64,000 nt of DNA, from positions 1,612,001-1,676,000 of the forward strand of contig NZ_CP102293.1 of the NCBI RefSeq assembly GCF_025152575.1. Direction: 5' to 3'. The stretch comes from Subdoligranulum variabile (lineage in GTDB: Bacteria > Bacillota > Clostridia > Oscillospirales > Ruminococcaceae). Shown here piece after piece: positions 31,835 through 39,381 of the stretch. The position numbers and the translations under genes were made by a program. Under the pieces are notes generated by a model. That model worked only from the letters and a program-made list of their open reading frames with translations, had not been told where the DNA came from and did no database searches. Position 1 is the first letter of the stretch. Each line of letters begins with the position of its first letter.

Positions 31835-32695
31835 GTGCCGGAGCATCAGCCGCTGGTCAGCATCATCGTGCCGATCTACAACGCCCAGAACCATATTGCG
31901 CGCTGTGTCGAGAGTATCCGCCGCCAGACCTATGAAAATCTCGAGATCCTGCTGCTCAACGACGGCAGCCAGGACGTGAGTCTGCAGGTCTGCCAGATGT
32001 ACGCCGGGGTGGACAAACGCATCGTCCTCATCGACAAGGCCAACAGCGGGGTGGCCGCCACCCGCAACCTGGGGCTGCAGTTCGCCAAAGGGGCGTATCT
32101 CCAGTTCGTGGACGCCGACGACACCATCCTGCCCAACGCCACCGAACTGCTGGTGGACCGGGCCACCCGGTTCGACGCCGACCTGGTCATTGCCCACTAC
32201 AACCGCATCACGCCGCCCCGCCCCCGCAGCGAGGAGGCGGAAGCCCGCCGTCCCCGGCCGCCCCGCCCCGACAAGGTGCAGACCTTCGGCTTCCTGCTGG
32301 AAGGTCCCATGAACAAGGAACAGTTCGCGGCGGGCCTTATGCAGGAGCCGGCCAGCTTCTACTACGGCGTCATGTGGAACAAACTCTACCGGGCGGACAT
32401 CGTCCGCGCCCACGACGACATCCTCTGCGCCGAGGAGCTGGACTGGTCGGAGGACCTCTATTTCAACCTCAGCTACATCCGCTATGCCGAGAAGTTCTAC
32501 GCCCTCTCCACCCCCATCTACAACTACTACAACACTCCCGGCAGCGCCGTGCATACCGTGCTGAACCCGGTGAATATCGTCACCACCCGGGCGGCGCTGT
32601 TCAACTACTACAAGGACCTGTACGAACATCTGGGCCTGTATGAGGAATACAAACCCCAGATCTACAAATACCTGGTGGCTGTGGCCGAGAGCTGA
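31835..32695 (+). CDS. Family 2 glycosyltransferase
   Basis: 286 residues from a GTG with AAGGGGG upstream. GT-A fold motifs: LVSIIVPIYNAQNHIARCVESIRRQTYENLEILLLNDGS, then KANSGVAATRNLGLQFAKGAYLQFVDADD, with the DxD-type metal site, and a C-terminal EELDWSEDLYFNLSY. Such enzymes add sugars to polysaccharide or wall polymers. No polysaccharide cluster surrounds it; the acceptor is unknown. Confidence 0.9.
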   Translation: MPEHQPLVSIIVPIYNAQNHIARCVESIRRQTYENLEILLLNDGSQDVSLQVCQMYAGVDKRIVLIDKANSGVAATRNLGLQFAKGAYLQFVDADDTILPNATELLVDRATRFDADLVIAHYNRITPPRPRSEEAEARRPRPPRPDKVQTFGFLLEGPMNKEQFAAGLMQEPASFYYGVMWNKLYRADIVRAHDDILCAEELDWSEDLYFNLSYIRYAEKFYALSTPIYNYYNTPGSAVHTVLNPVNIVTTRAALFNYYKDLYEHLGLYEEYKPQIYKYLVAVAES

Positions 32696-32724
32696 GGCCC
32701 CGGGCAAAGAAAGGAGCATCTGCC

Positions 32725-33699
32725 ATGAAACGCTGTCCCAAGTGCGGGGCCGTCAGCCTGCGGCCCGGCGAAAAATTCTGTTCGAGGTGCGGTGCGCCCC
32801 TCTCTGACACGCCGCCCCAGGCCTCTGCCGGCTGGCCGCCGGAATCCTTTGTCCGGCGCAAGCGTACCGCGACCATCGTGGTGGTGGTCCTCATGCTGGT
32901 GGTGCTGGCGGCGGTGCTCTGGGTGGCGGCTTTCGGGATGTTCGGCCGCCCCGCCCAGCCCGCCGATGCCCCGGTGCAGAACCTGCCCGTCACGGCGGAG
33001 ACCTCCCAGGGAACGCTGAATCTGGAGGAAGACGACCGGCTGTATCTGGAAAATCTCACGGCGGTGAAGGATATGACCCTCACCCTTGACGGCAAGTCCA
33101 TCCCGTACGGTGTGGGCGCCGACGGCCGGGTCTACATCGACCGTGCCGCCCTCACCCGGACCGACATCCTGCTGCGGGCCATCCTGCCCAGCGGCGACGG
33201 CTGGCAGACCTCCCTGGCCCTGGTCTCCAAACCCAGCAATCCCTCGGCCTCCTTCGGCACCCTCTCGGTCTGCGACGAGGAGGGCTACAACGACCCCGAC
33301 CAGGCCTACCTGGACGCCATGCTGTCGGTGTACTACCGCTCCCAGCTGCAGGCCTTCAACTCCCGCCAGGTGGAGGACCTGCGCTTCTCCACCGACCTCA
33401 ACGACCAGAGCTGGGAAGGGTCCATCACCATGGGCGCCTACGACGCCGTGGCCTACAATCTGGACCAGTCCGACATGACCTTTACCACCGCGGGGCTGGC
33501 CTACGGGGACCACAAGGTCACCCTGAACGCCGCCGGCCAGTGGACCGGCACCAACCGCACCAGCGGCCAGACCGAGTCCGGCACCGACTACATGACCATC
33601 CAGGCCATCTGGCGGGACGGCATCTGGCAGGTGGACCGCTGCATGCCCTGTACCCAGGAAGAATACGAAAACGGTACGCTGAAACTTTCCAGCCACTGA
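32725..33699 (+). CDS. Zinc-ribbon, single-pass membrane protein
   Basis: 324 residues. The N-terminal zinc ribbon CPKCG...CSRCG (about residues 4-22) is followed by a cationic stretch, one membrane helix TIVVVVLMLVVLAAVLWVAAF (about 51-71) and a 250-residue extracellular part with no family I recognise. This layout is common in Firmicute envelope proteins. It follows the glycosyltransferase by 29 bases and is probably co-transcribed, ending in the terminator at 33705. Confidence 0.75.
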   Translation: MKRCPKCGAVSLRPGEKFCSRCGAPLSDTPPQASAGWPPESFVRRKRTATIVVVVLMLVVLAAVLWVAAFGMFGRPAQPADAPVQNLPVTAETSQGTLNLEEDDRLYLENLTAVKDMTLTLDGKSIPYGVGADGRVYIDRAALTRTDILLRAILPSGDGWQTSLALVSKPSNPSASFGTLSVCDEEGYNDPDQAYLDAMLSVYYRSQLQAFNSRQVEDLRFSTDLNDQSWEGSITMGAYDAVAYNLDQSDMTFTTAGLAYGDHKVTLNAAGQWTGTNRTSGQTESGTDYMTIQAIWRDGIWQVDRCMPCTQEEYENGTLKLSSH

Positions 33700-33704
33700 A
33701 TCCC

Positions 33705-33732
33705 GGCAGGACCTTGCGGTCCTGCCTTTTTT
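33705..33732 (+). terminator. Terminator after the zinc-ribbon gene
   Basis: A 9-bp perfect stem GGCAGGACC/GGTCCTGCC with loop TTGC and six T. Confidence 0.9.
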
Positions 33733-33760
33733 GTTCACAGAAAGTTTGGAATTTTGGTAC

Positions 33761-33801
33761 TTGACTTAGTCAACTGATTGGGCTATACTTGACATTGTCA
33801 A
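33761..33801 (+). promoter_or_regulatory. Promoter flanked by two TTGAC-N3-GTCAA operators
   Basis: TTGACT (33761-33766) and TATACT (33784-33789) with a 17-base spacer. TTGACTTAGTCAA (33761-33773) covers the -35, and TTGACATTGTCAA (33789-33801) begins at the last base of the -10. The same 5-3-5 inverted repeat at two positions 28 bases apart is a convincing repressor target, of the sort bound by MarR-type dimers. Confidence 0.75.
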
Positions 33802-33875
33802 GCGGAGAGGCCGCGAGACAGCAGCAAGAATCCACGCCCGCTGCGGCGGGCCCACCTCAGAAAGGGGTATAAGCG

Positions 33876-34418
33876 ATGAGCAAGCTGAATGCATTTATGG
33901 AGATCCTGACCGGACATTTCAACAACAAGGACCAGTACGAGGCCAAGAAGGCGGAGAACTTCCCCTATGCGGAGCATGTGAACACCGCCTGCAACGACAA
34001 GATCACCGGATTGCCGGCGGATTTTGCGGGGGTGTTCATGGTGGAGGAGAGCTATTTCACGGCCAATGGCTCCACCCACGCGGCGCCCCATCTGTTCCTG
34101 TTCACCGAGCAGGCGGACGGCGTGCTGCTGACCAGCTACGATCTGCCGGCAGGCTACGACAAGGACAGCTTCACCTACGAGAATATGAAGCCGGTGGCCT
34201 ACGCCGACCTGAAGCCGTCGGCGAAGTTCACCCCGGCGCTGTACAAGGAGAAGGACGGCGTCTGGGAGGGCGGCAGCGTGTCGATGTTCAGCCCGGTGCT
34301 GAAGTTCACCCTGTTTGAGCGGTTCAGCCCCGAGGTGCTGGAAGTTTCCGAGAGCATGGAAGTCAACGGCAAACGCACCTTCGGCTACGACGAGCCCATC
34401 CTGTACAAGCGGGTATAA
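33876..34418 (+). CDS. Uncharacterised protein under a two-operator promoter
   Basis: 180 residues, AAAGGGG upstream. It starts MSKLNAFMEILTGHFNNKDQYEAKKAEN and has VFMVEESYFTANG, HLFLFTEQADGVLLTSYDLP and FTLFERFSPEVLEVSESMEV. The order of strands vaguely recalls beta-barrel lipocalin-like or CpcT-type proteins, but I would not assign one. There is no signal peptide or membrane segment. The paired operators suggest tight control, perhaps by stress or a small molecule. Confidence 0.7.
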   Translation: MSKLNAFMEILTGHFNNKDQYEAKKAENFPYAEHVNTACNDKITGLPADFAGVFMVEESYFTANGSTHAAPHLFLFTEQADGVLLTSYDLPAGYDKDSFTYENMKPVAYADLKPSAKFTPALYKEKDGVWEGGSVSMFSPVLKFTLFERFSPEVLEVSESMEVNGKRTFGYDEPILYKRV

Positions 34419-34426
34419 GTGTTTTT

Positions 34427-34545
34427 GTTCCTTCTTTGCAAAGAAGGAACCGAAGAAACTCCCACTAAAAATCCCCCGCAGGGAATTTCCCTGCGGGGGA
34501 TTTTTGATTAGAGTTCTTTTGGTTCTTTTCTTGCAAGAAAAGAAC
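34427..34545. terminator. Composite terminator element 2 (complete form)
   Basis: Left palindrome 34427-34450 (GTTCCTTCTTTG half), CGAAGAAACTC, a central 13-bp stem ATCCCCCGCAGGG (34471-34501) with T-runs, then GAGTTCTTTTG and right palindrome 34522-34545 (GTTCTTTTCTTG half). The whole 119-bp element is an imperfect inverted repeat lying between convergent genes. Confidence 0.75.
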
Positions 34546-34554
34546 AGAAAGCGC

Positions 34555-36342
34555 TTACCGCCCGATGGGCGCGCACTTGTTGGCCAGCCAAGTCTTTTCC
34601 TCGTCGTTCAGGCGGGGGGCCAGCGTCTCATAGACATGCTTGTGGAAGGCGTTCAGCCAGTCGATCTGCACCCGGGACAGCTCATCCACCAATACCGGCG
34701 TGGTGTCGATGGGCACCACCGTCAGCGGCGTGAATCCCAACCAGTGTCCGTACTGGTTGTCGCCCAGGTCGATGCACTCCAGCTCATTCTCGATGCGGAT
34801 GCCCACCTCGTCGGTCTCATAGATGCCCGGCTCGTCGGTGATGGTCATGCCCGGCTTGAAGACCACCGGATTGTTGGGCCGCAGGCTCTGGGGGCCCTCA
34901 TGCACACCGGAAATAAAGCCCACGCCGTGGCCGGTGCCGCAGCGGTAGTTCACCTTGTGCGCCCAGACCGGACCCCGGGCAAAGGTGTCCAGGGCAAACC
35001 CCGTGCAGTAATCCAGGAACACCGCCCGGGCCATGTCGATGTGGCTCTGCAGCACCCAGGTGTAATACTTGCGCTCGTCCTCGGTCAGCGGGCCCACCGG
35101 ATAGGTCCGGGTGATGTCGGTGGTGCCGCAGTCGTACTGGCCGCCGTTGTCCACCAGCAGGAAGCCCCGCCGCTGGATCTTGCTGTTGACCTCGCCCTCG
35201 GCATGGTAGTGCATCATCGCCGCGTTGGGACCCCAGGCTGCAATGGTGGAGAAGCTGTCCTCCAGATAGCCCGGCTGCTCCGCACGGCGCTTCTGCAGCA
35301 TCTTCTCAATGTCGGTCTCGTAGAGCTCCCGGCCCTCGGCCAGGGCTTTCTCCAGGTCCATCTCAAACCGGACCACCGCCACGCCGTCCCGGATGTGGCA
35401 TTCCCGGATGTTCTTCAGCTCCACCTCGTTCTTCACGCCCTTCAGCGCAAAGATGGGGTCGGCGCCCGCCACCGTCTTGTAGGCGGACAGCGCCGTGTAC
35501 AGGTCGTAGTTGGTGGCCTTCTCGTCCACCAGGAAGACCTCGCCGGCATCCACCTTGCTCACCGCGTCCAGCAGATCGCCGTAACCCCGGATGGCCACAC
35601 CACTCTGGGCCAGGGTGGCGGCGTCGGCGTCAGACAGCCGGCCCGGCGCCACAAACAGCGTGCAGTCCTGGGAGGTCACCAGGGCGTAGGCCACCGCCAG
35701 CGGCGTGCAGGGCAGATCCCGCGCCCGCAGGTTCAGCAGCCAGCCCACACAGTCCAGACCCGTCACGGCCAGCGCCGTGGCACCGGCCTTGGCCAGCTCG
35801 GCGCGCACCATGGCGATGCGCTCGCCCGCCGTGGCGCCGGTCTGGGCCGGAGTCAGCAGCTCACAGGGGGTGTCCGGCAGCGCCGGACGCTCGCCGGAGG
35901 CATCCCAGATGGCACTGGCTACGTCCTGGCTCTTCAGAACCGCACCGTTCTTCGCCAGCACTTCGGTGTACTCGTGGGCCAGGTTCGCCGGCACACAGCT
36001 GCCGTCCAGCAGCAGCGTCTGGCCCGCCTTTACGTGGTCCGCCAGATACTCCGCCACCGTGGGCACCCCCGCCGAACCGGCGTGCATGCACGCAATCTCG
36101 GTGCCCGCCAGCTGCTTGTCCGCCTGCACATAAAAGCGGCCGTCACACCACAGGGCCGAACCCTCCTGGGTCACCACCAGGGTGGAATTCTCCCCCGTGA
36201 ACCCCGAAAACCAGGGCAGGGCATTGTAATAGTCCGGCAGATACTCGCTGCAGTGCGGGTCGCTGGTCATCAACAATACGGCGTCTGCGCCCGCAGCCTT
36301 CGCGGCGGCACGCAGCGCGGCGATCTTTTCATTCGTCGTCAA
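34555..36342 (-). CDS. Xaa-Pro aminopeptidase (M24B)
   Basis: 595 residues, the long three-domain form found in Firmicutes and eukaryotic cytosolic APP. Two N-terminal creatinase-like domains are followed by the pita-bread catalytic domain with metal ligands in LLVDNGGQYDCGTTDITRT (two Asp), GTGHGVGFISGVHEG (His), TDEPGIY (Glu) and RIENELECID (Glu). It removes N-terminal residues before proline. A promoter with TTGACC and TATGAT (16 bases apart, 36403-36376, minus strand) precedes it. Confidence 0.92.
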   Translation of the reverse strand: MTTNEKIAALRAAAKAAGADAVLLMTSDPHCSEYLPDYYNALPWFSGFTGENSTLVVTQEGSALWCDGRFYVQADKQLAGTEIACMHAGSAGVPTVAEYLADHVKAGQTLLLDGSCVPANLAHEYTEVLAKNGAVLKSQDVASAIWDASGERPALPDTPCELLTPAQTGATAGERIAMVRAELAKAGATALAVTGLDCVGWLLNLRARDLPCTPLAVAYALVTSQDCTLFVAPGRLSDADAATLAQSGVAIRGYGDLLDAVSKVDAGEVFLVDEKATNYDLYTALSAYKTVAGADPIFALKGVKNEVELKNIRECHIRDGVAVVRFEMDLEKALAEGRELYETDIEKMLQKRRAEQPGYLEDSFSTIAAWGPNAAMMHYHAEGEVNSKIQRRGFLLVDNGGQYDCGTTDITRTYPVGPLTEDERKYYTWVLQSHIDMARAVFLDYCTGFALDTFARGPVWAHKVNYRCGTGHGVGFISGVHEGPQSLRPNNPVVFKPGMTITDEPGIYETDEVGIRIENELECIDLGDNQYGHWLGFTPLTVVPIDTTPVLVDELSRVQIDWLNAFHKHVYETLAPRLNDEEKTWLANKCAPIGR

Positions 36343-36375
36343 CGTTCAACACTCCCTCGTAAAATGCTTGCCTTC

Positions 36376-36403
36376 ATCATACCACGTTTTATAAAAAGGT
36401 CAA
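36376..36403 (-). promoter_or_regulatory. Promoter of the Xaa-Pro aminopeptidase gene
   Basis: Minus strand TTGACC (36403-36398) and TATGAT (36381-36376), 16-base spacer. Confidence 0.5.
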
Positions 36404-36545
36404 GCAGACCATAATATTTGCAAAAAGTTCAAAAAACCGGGACCAAAATGCCCCGAAACCTCTTGACGCGTTTGGTATAATGGTATTAGCAGTTAGTGTT
36501 TACGACTGCCAGAACCAACCAATTCAGCGAAACAGAGGTGCCATC

Positions 36546-37865
36546 ATGGCAGAGAATAAGACCAAAATTGATATTTTTTCCGGCTTTCTGGGCGCAGGCA
36601 AGACCACGCTCATCAAGAAACTGATCCAGGAGTGCTTCGCCGGGGAGCGCATCGTCCTGATCGAAAACGAATTCGGCGAGATCGGCATTGACGGCGGCTT
36701 CATGCGGGAGGCCGGCATCCAGGTCAACGAACTGAACTCCGGCTGCATCTGCTGCTCCCTGGTGGGCGACTTCCGGGAGGCCCTGAAAAAGGTCGTCGAG
36801 ACCTACCACCCCGACCGCATCCTCATCGAGCCCTCCGGCGTGGGCAAGCTGTCCGACGTGACCCGCGCCGTGGAAGGCGTGGCCGAGACCCTGCCCGTCA
36901 TCCTCAACAGCTTTGTCACCGTGGCCGATGTGAACAAGGTCAAGATGTATATGAAGAACTTCGGCGAGTTCTACGATGACCAGGTCAGCCATGCTTCCTG
37001 CATCATCCTCAGCCGCACCGGCAACGCCAGCGAAAAGAAGATCGCCGACGCCGTGGCCCTGCTCACCGAGAAGAACCCCACCGCCACCATCGTCACCACC
37101 GACTGGACCGCCCTGTCCGGCGCCCAGATCGTCTCGGTCATGGACGGCAAGCGCGACCTGGTGGCCGAGCTGCTGGACCAGGCCCGGGCCGCCAACGAGG
37201 CCCATGCCGGCGAGGAGGAGCATCACCACCATCACCACCATGAGGACGGCGAGGAGCATGAGTGCTGCCACCATCATCATGACGAGGACGAGGAGCACGA
37301 GTGCTGCCACCATCATCATGACGAGGACGAGGAGCACGAGTGCTGCCACCACCATCATCATGACGAGGACGAGGAGCACGAATGCTGCCACCACCATCAT
37401 GACGAGGATGAGGAGCATGAGTGCTGCCACCACCATCATGACGAGGATGAGGAGCATGAGTGCTGCCACCATCACGATCATGACCATGAGGAGGGCGAGT
37501 GCTGCCATCATCACGATCATGACCATCACGAGCACCACTACGACGAGCACGGCGTCTGCAGCTGCGGGCATCATCACCACGACCACGACGCCGACGAGGT
37601 ATTCACCAGCTGGGGCCGGGAGACGGCCCACAAGTTCAGCCGCGCGGTGCTGGACGAGGCCCTCACCAAGCTGGACGGCGGCGATTACGGCATGATCCTG
37701 CGGGCCAAGGGCATCGTGGACGGCGGCGCCGACGGCTGGCTGGAGTTCGACATGGTCCCCGGCGAGCACGAGATCCGTCCCAGCACCCCCGACGTCACCG
37801 GCAAGCTCTGCGTCATCGGCTCCAAACTGCAAGAGGGCGCTATTGCAGAACTGTTTGGCCTTTAA
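36546..37865 (+). CDS. CobW/ZNG1-type metallochaperone GTPase with a His/Cys tandem repeat
   Basis: 439 residues. The G3E GTPase core has Walker A GFLGAGKTT, the metal motif GCICCSL, IEPSGVG and a TxxD-type region. Residues about 223-350 are a tandem array of HECCHHHHDEDEE-like units (six or seven copies), then HHDHDH stretches, before a CobW C-terminal domain (WGRETAHKFSRAVLDEAL...). Family knowledge ties such His-rich insertions to zinc or nickel storage and delivery. The ATG at 36546 follows AACAGAGGT. No Zur site was recognised. The next gene is a second GTPase of the same superfamily. Confidence 0.9.
   Translation: MAENKTKIDIFSGFLGAGKTTLIKKLIQECFAGERIVLIENEFGEIGIDGGFMREAGIQVNELNSGCICCSLVGDFREALKKVVETYHPDRILIEPSGVGKLSDVTRAVEGVAETLPVILNSFVTVADVNKVKMYMKNFGEFYDDQVSHASCIILSRTGNASEKKIADAVALLTEKNPTATIVTTDWTALSGAQIVSVMDGKRDLVAELLDQARAANEAHAGEEEHHHHHHHEDGEEHECCHHHHDEDEEHECCHHHHDEDEEHECCHHHHHDEDEEHECCHHHHDEDEEHECCHHHHDEDEEHECCHHHDHDHEEGECCHHHDHDHHEHHYDEHGVCSCGHHHHDHDADEVFTSWGRETAHKFSRAVLDEALTKLDGGDYGMILRAKGIVDGGADGWLEFDMVPGEHEIRPSTPDVTGKLCVIGSKLQEGAIAELFGL
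37210..37600 (+). repeat. Coding tandem repeat (His/Cys/Asp/Glu units)
   Basis: Units of about 39-42 bases encoding GEEHECCHHHHDEDE-like peptides, near-identical at the DNA level, so prone to copy-number change by slippage. Confidence 0.85.
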
Positions 37866-37932
37866 GCCCTCAAAGAGGGGAACAGTCCCGCAGGTTGCCG
37901 CCTGACGGGCCTATTCCCCCCTTTGGATATAC

Positions 37933-38006
37933 GGGTTGCGGTGCCCGCATCGTGCAGCACGCCTTGGGGCGGCGTTTGCACTCTGCGACCGCGGCCCCTG
38001 TTCCGC
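37933..38006 (+). repeat. Dispersed repeat, plus-strand copy
   Basis: GGTTGCGGTGCCCGCATCG ... CTCTGCGACCGCGGCCCCTG; its inverse is at 13600-13681. Confidence 0.6.
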
Positions 38007-38126
38007 CGCGCTAATTCTGCCGCAGGCAGCGCGCGTCTTCACAGCCCTCGACAAAATTTTGCCCAAAACCGCGCACTCGTCGCGGGCTCCTCGCACACAA
38101 TTTTGAGCAAAATTTCCCTGTCGGTG

Positions 38127-38162
38127 TCGCCGCCGTCGGCGCATGTCCGCCGGCGGTGACGG
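38127..38162 (+). repeat. CATGTCC-core hairpin, copy 3
   Basis: TCGCCGCC pairs with GGCGGTGA around GTCGGCGCATGTCCGCC; the stem bases differ from copies 1 and 2 while pairing is retained, including a G-T wobble. Confidence 0.65.
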
Positions 38163-38184
38163 TTTCAACAGAAAGGATACTACT

Positions 38185-39162
38185 ATGGCAAGACAGATTC
38201 CGGTCTACCTGTTTGTAGGCCAGCTGGAGAGCGGCAAGACCAAGTTCATCCAGGAGACGATGGAGGACCCCCAGTTCGATTCCGGCGACAAGACGCTGCT
38301 GCTGGTCTGCGAGGAGGGCGAGGAAGAGTACGATCCCGACCGCTTCGCTTTCGGCGGGGTGCATGTGGCCCAGCTGGAGGACAAGAGCGAGCTGAACAAA
38401 GAAAACCTGGAAGCGCTGGAGAAAAAATCCGGCTGCGGCCGTGTCATCATCGAGTACAACGGCATGTGGCTGATCCAGGACCTGTACGACGCCCTGCCGG
38501 ACAACTGGCTGGTGTATCAGTGCCTGGCCACGGCGGACGGCACCACCATCAAGACCTACGCGGGGGACAACGCCATGCGGTCCCTCTTGCTGGACAAGCT
38601 GCGGGGCAGTGAGCTGCTGGTGGTGAACCGCGCCGAGCATGTCAACGACGACGAGAGCCGCCAGCTCATCCACAAGCTGGTGCGCCAGGCCAGCCGCCGC
38701 TGCGACATCGCCTACGAGTTCGCCGACGGCAGCGTGGCCTACGACGACATCCCCGACCCGCTGCCCTTCGACGTGAACGCCCCGGTCATCGAGATCCCCG
38801 AGGAATTCTTCGGCATCTGGTATATGGACTGCATGGACGACGCCAAGAAATACGACGGTAAGACGGTGAAATTCCTGGCCCAGGTCTGCCAGACCAACCG
38901 CGCGGGCAAGAACAGCTTTGTGCCCGGCCGGTTCGCCATGACCTGCTGCGTGCAGGACATCCAGTTTGTGGGCTTCCCCTGCAAGTACGACGACTACAAG
39001 AACCTGGAACAGCGCAGCTGGATCACCCTGACCGCCAAGGTCAACGTGAAGTACCATCCCATCTACCAGGGCCAGACCCCCGATTCCACCGGCCCGGTGC
39101 TGACGGCCCTCAAAGTCGAACCCGGCGAAAAGCCCAAGGACGACGTGGTCATGTTCAGCTGA
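38185..39162 (+). CDS. CobW-like P-loop protein fused to a TIGR03943/DUF1980-like domain
   Basis: 325 residues. The N-terminus VYLFVGQLESGKTKFIQETMEDPQF carries a Walker A (GQLESGKT) of the CobW superfamily, but the CxCC metal motif is missing. The C-terminal ~120 residues (GIWYMDCMDDAKKYDGKTVKFLAQVCQ, FVPGRFAMTCCVQDIQFVGFPC) match the TIGR03943/DUF1980 domain, usually a separate partner of a membrane permease. With the upstream GTPase this suggests metal handling at the envelope. GAAAGGA precedes the start. Confidence 0.75.
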   Translation: MARQIPVYLFVGQLESGKTKFIQETMEDPQFDSGDKTLLLVCEEGEEEYDPDRFAFGGVHVAQLEDKSELNKENLEALEKKSGCGRVIIEYNGMWLIQDLYDALPDNWLVYQCLATADGTTIKTYAGDNAMRSLLLDKLRGSELLVVNRAEHVNDDESRQLIHKLVRQASRRCDIAYEFADGSVAYDDIPDPLPFDVNAPVIEIPEEFFGIWYMDCMDDAKKYDGKTVKFLAQVCQTNRAGKNSFVPGRFAMTCCVQDIQFVGFPCKYDDYKNLEQRSWITLTAKVNVKYHPIYQGQTPDSTGPVLTALKVEPGEKPKDDVVMFS

Positions 39163-39172
39163 ACAGGGGACC

Positions 39173-39287
39173 GTTCTTTTCTTGCAAGAAAAGAACCAAA
39201 AGAACTCTCATAAAAAATATCCCGCAGGGATTTTCCCTGCGGGATATTTTTGTTGGGATTTTTTCGGCTCTTCCTCGCAAAAAGGAC
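39173..39287. terminator. Composite terminator element 3
   Basis: Left palindrome 39173-39196 (GTTCTTTTCTTG half), AAAAGAACTC, central stem ATATCCCGCAGGG/CCCTGCGGGATAT (39217-39246) with T-run, and a decayed right palindrome. It ends the CobW pair. Confidence 0.7.
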
Positions 39288-39355
39288 AGCCCACGGTGCC
39301 GACCTGTAACAGCGGGGGAGTACACATTCATGGGTAAAAGGTTGGAGTTTCTTTG

Positions 39356-39381
39356 CCTACTTTCTTTGCAAAGAAAGTAGG
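39356..39381. repeat. TTGCAA-centred palindrome, 26 bp
   Basis: Perfect copy of the CCTACTTTCTTTG palindrome, directly abutting the scfB stop codon. Confidence 0.8.

Larger units (their letters stand above)
37866..38184. other. Intergenic region between the two CobW-type genes
   Basis: No gene in 319 bases. It holds the plus-strand copy of the repeat seen inverted at 13600-13681 (about 37933-38006), an AT-rich ATTTTG-containing stretch, and a CATGTCC-core hairpin at 38127-38162 just before the next gene's ribosome binding site. Confidence 0.55.

Noticed and set aside
36462..36481. TTGACG and TATAAT before the His-rich GTPase gene as a promoter
   Set aside because: Only 8 bases separate them, so they cannot be the -35 and -10 of one promoter; at most TATAAT is used with another -35.
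37210..37600. Regularly spaced short repeats, as in a CRISPR array
   Set aside because: The units are in frame within a CobW-type gene, encode His/Cys/Asp/Glu peptides and lack unique spacers.
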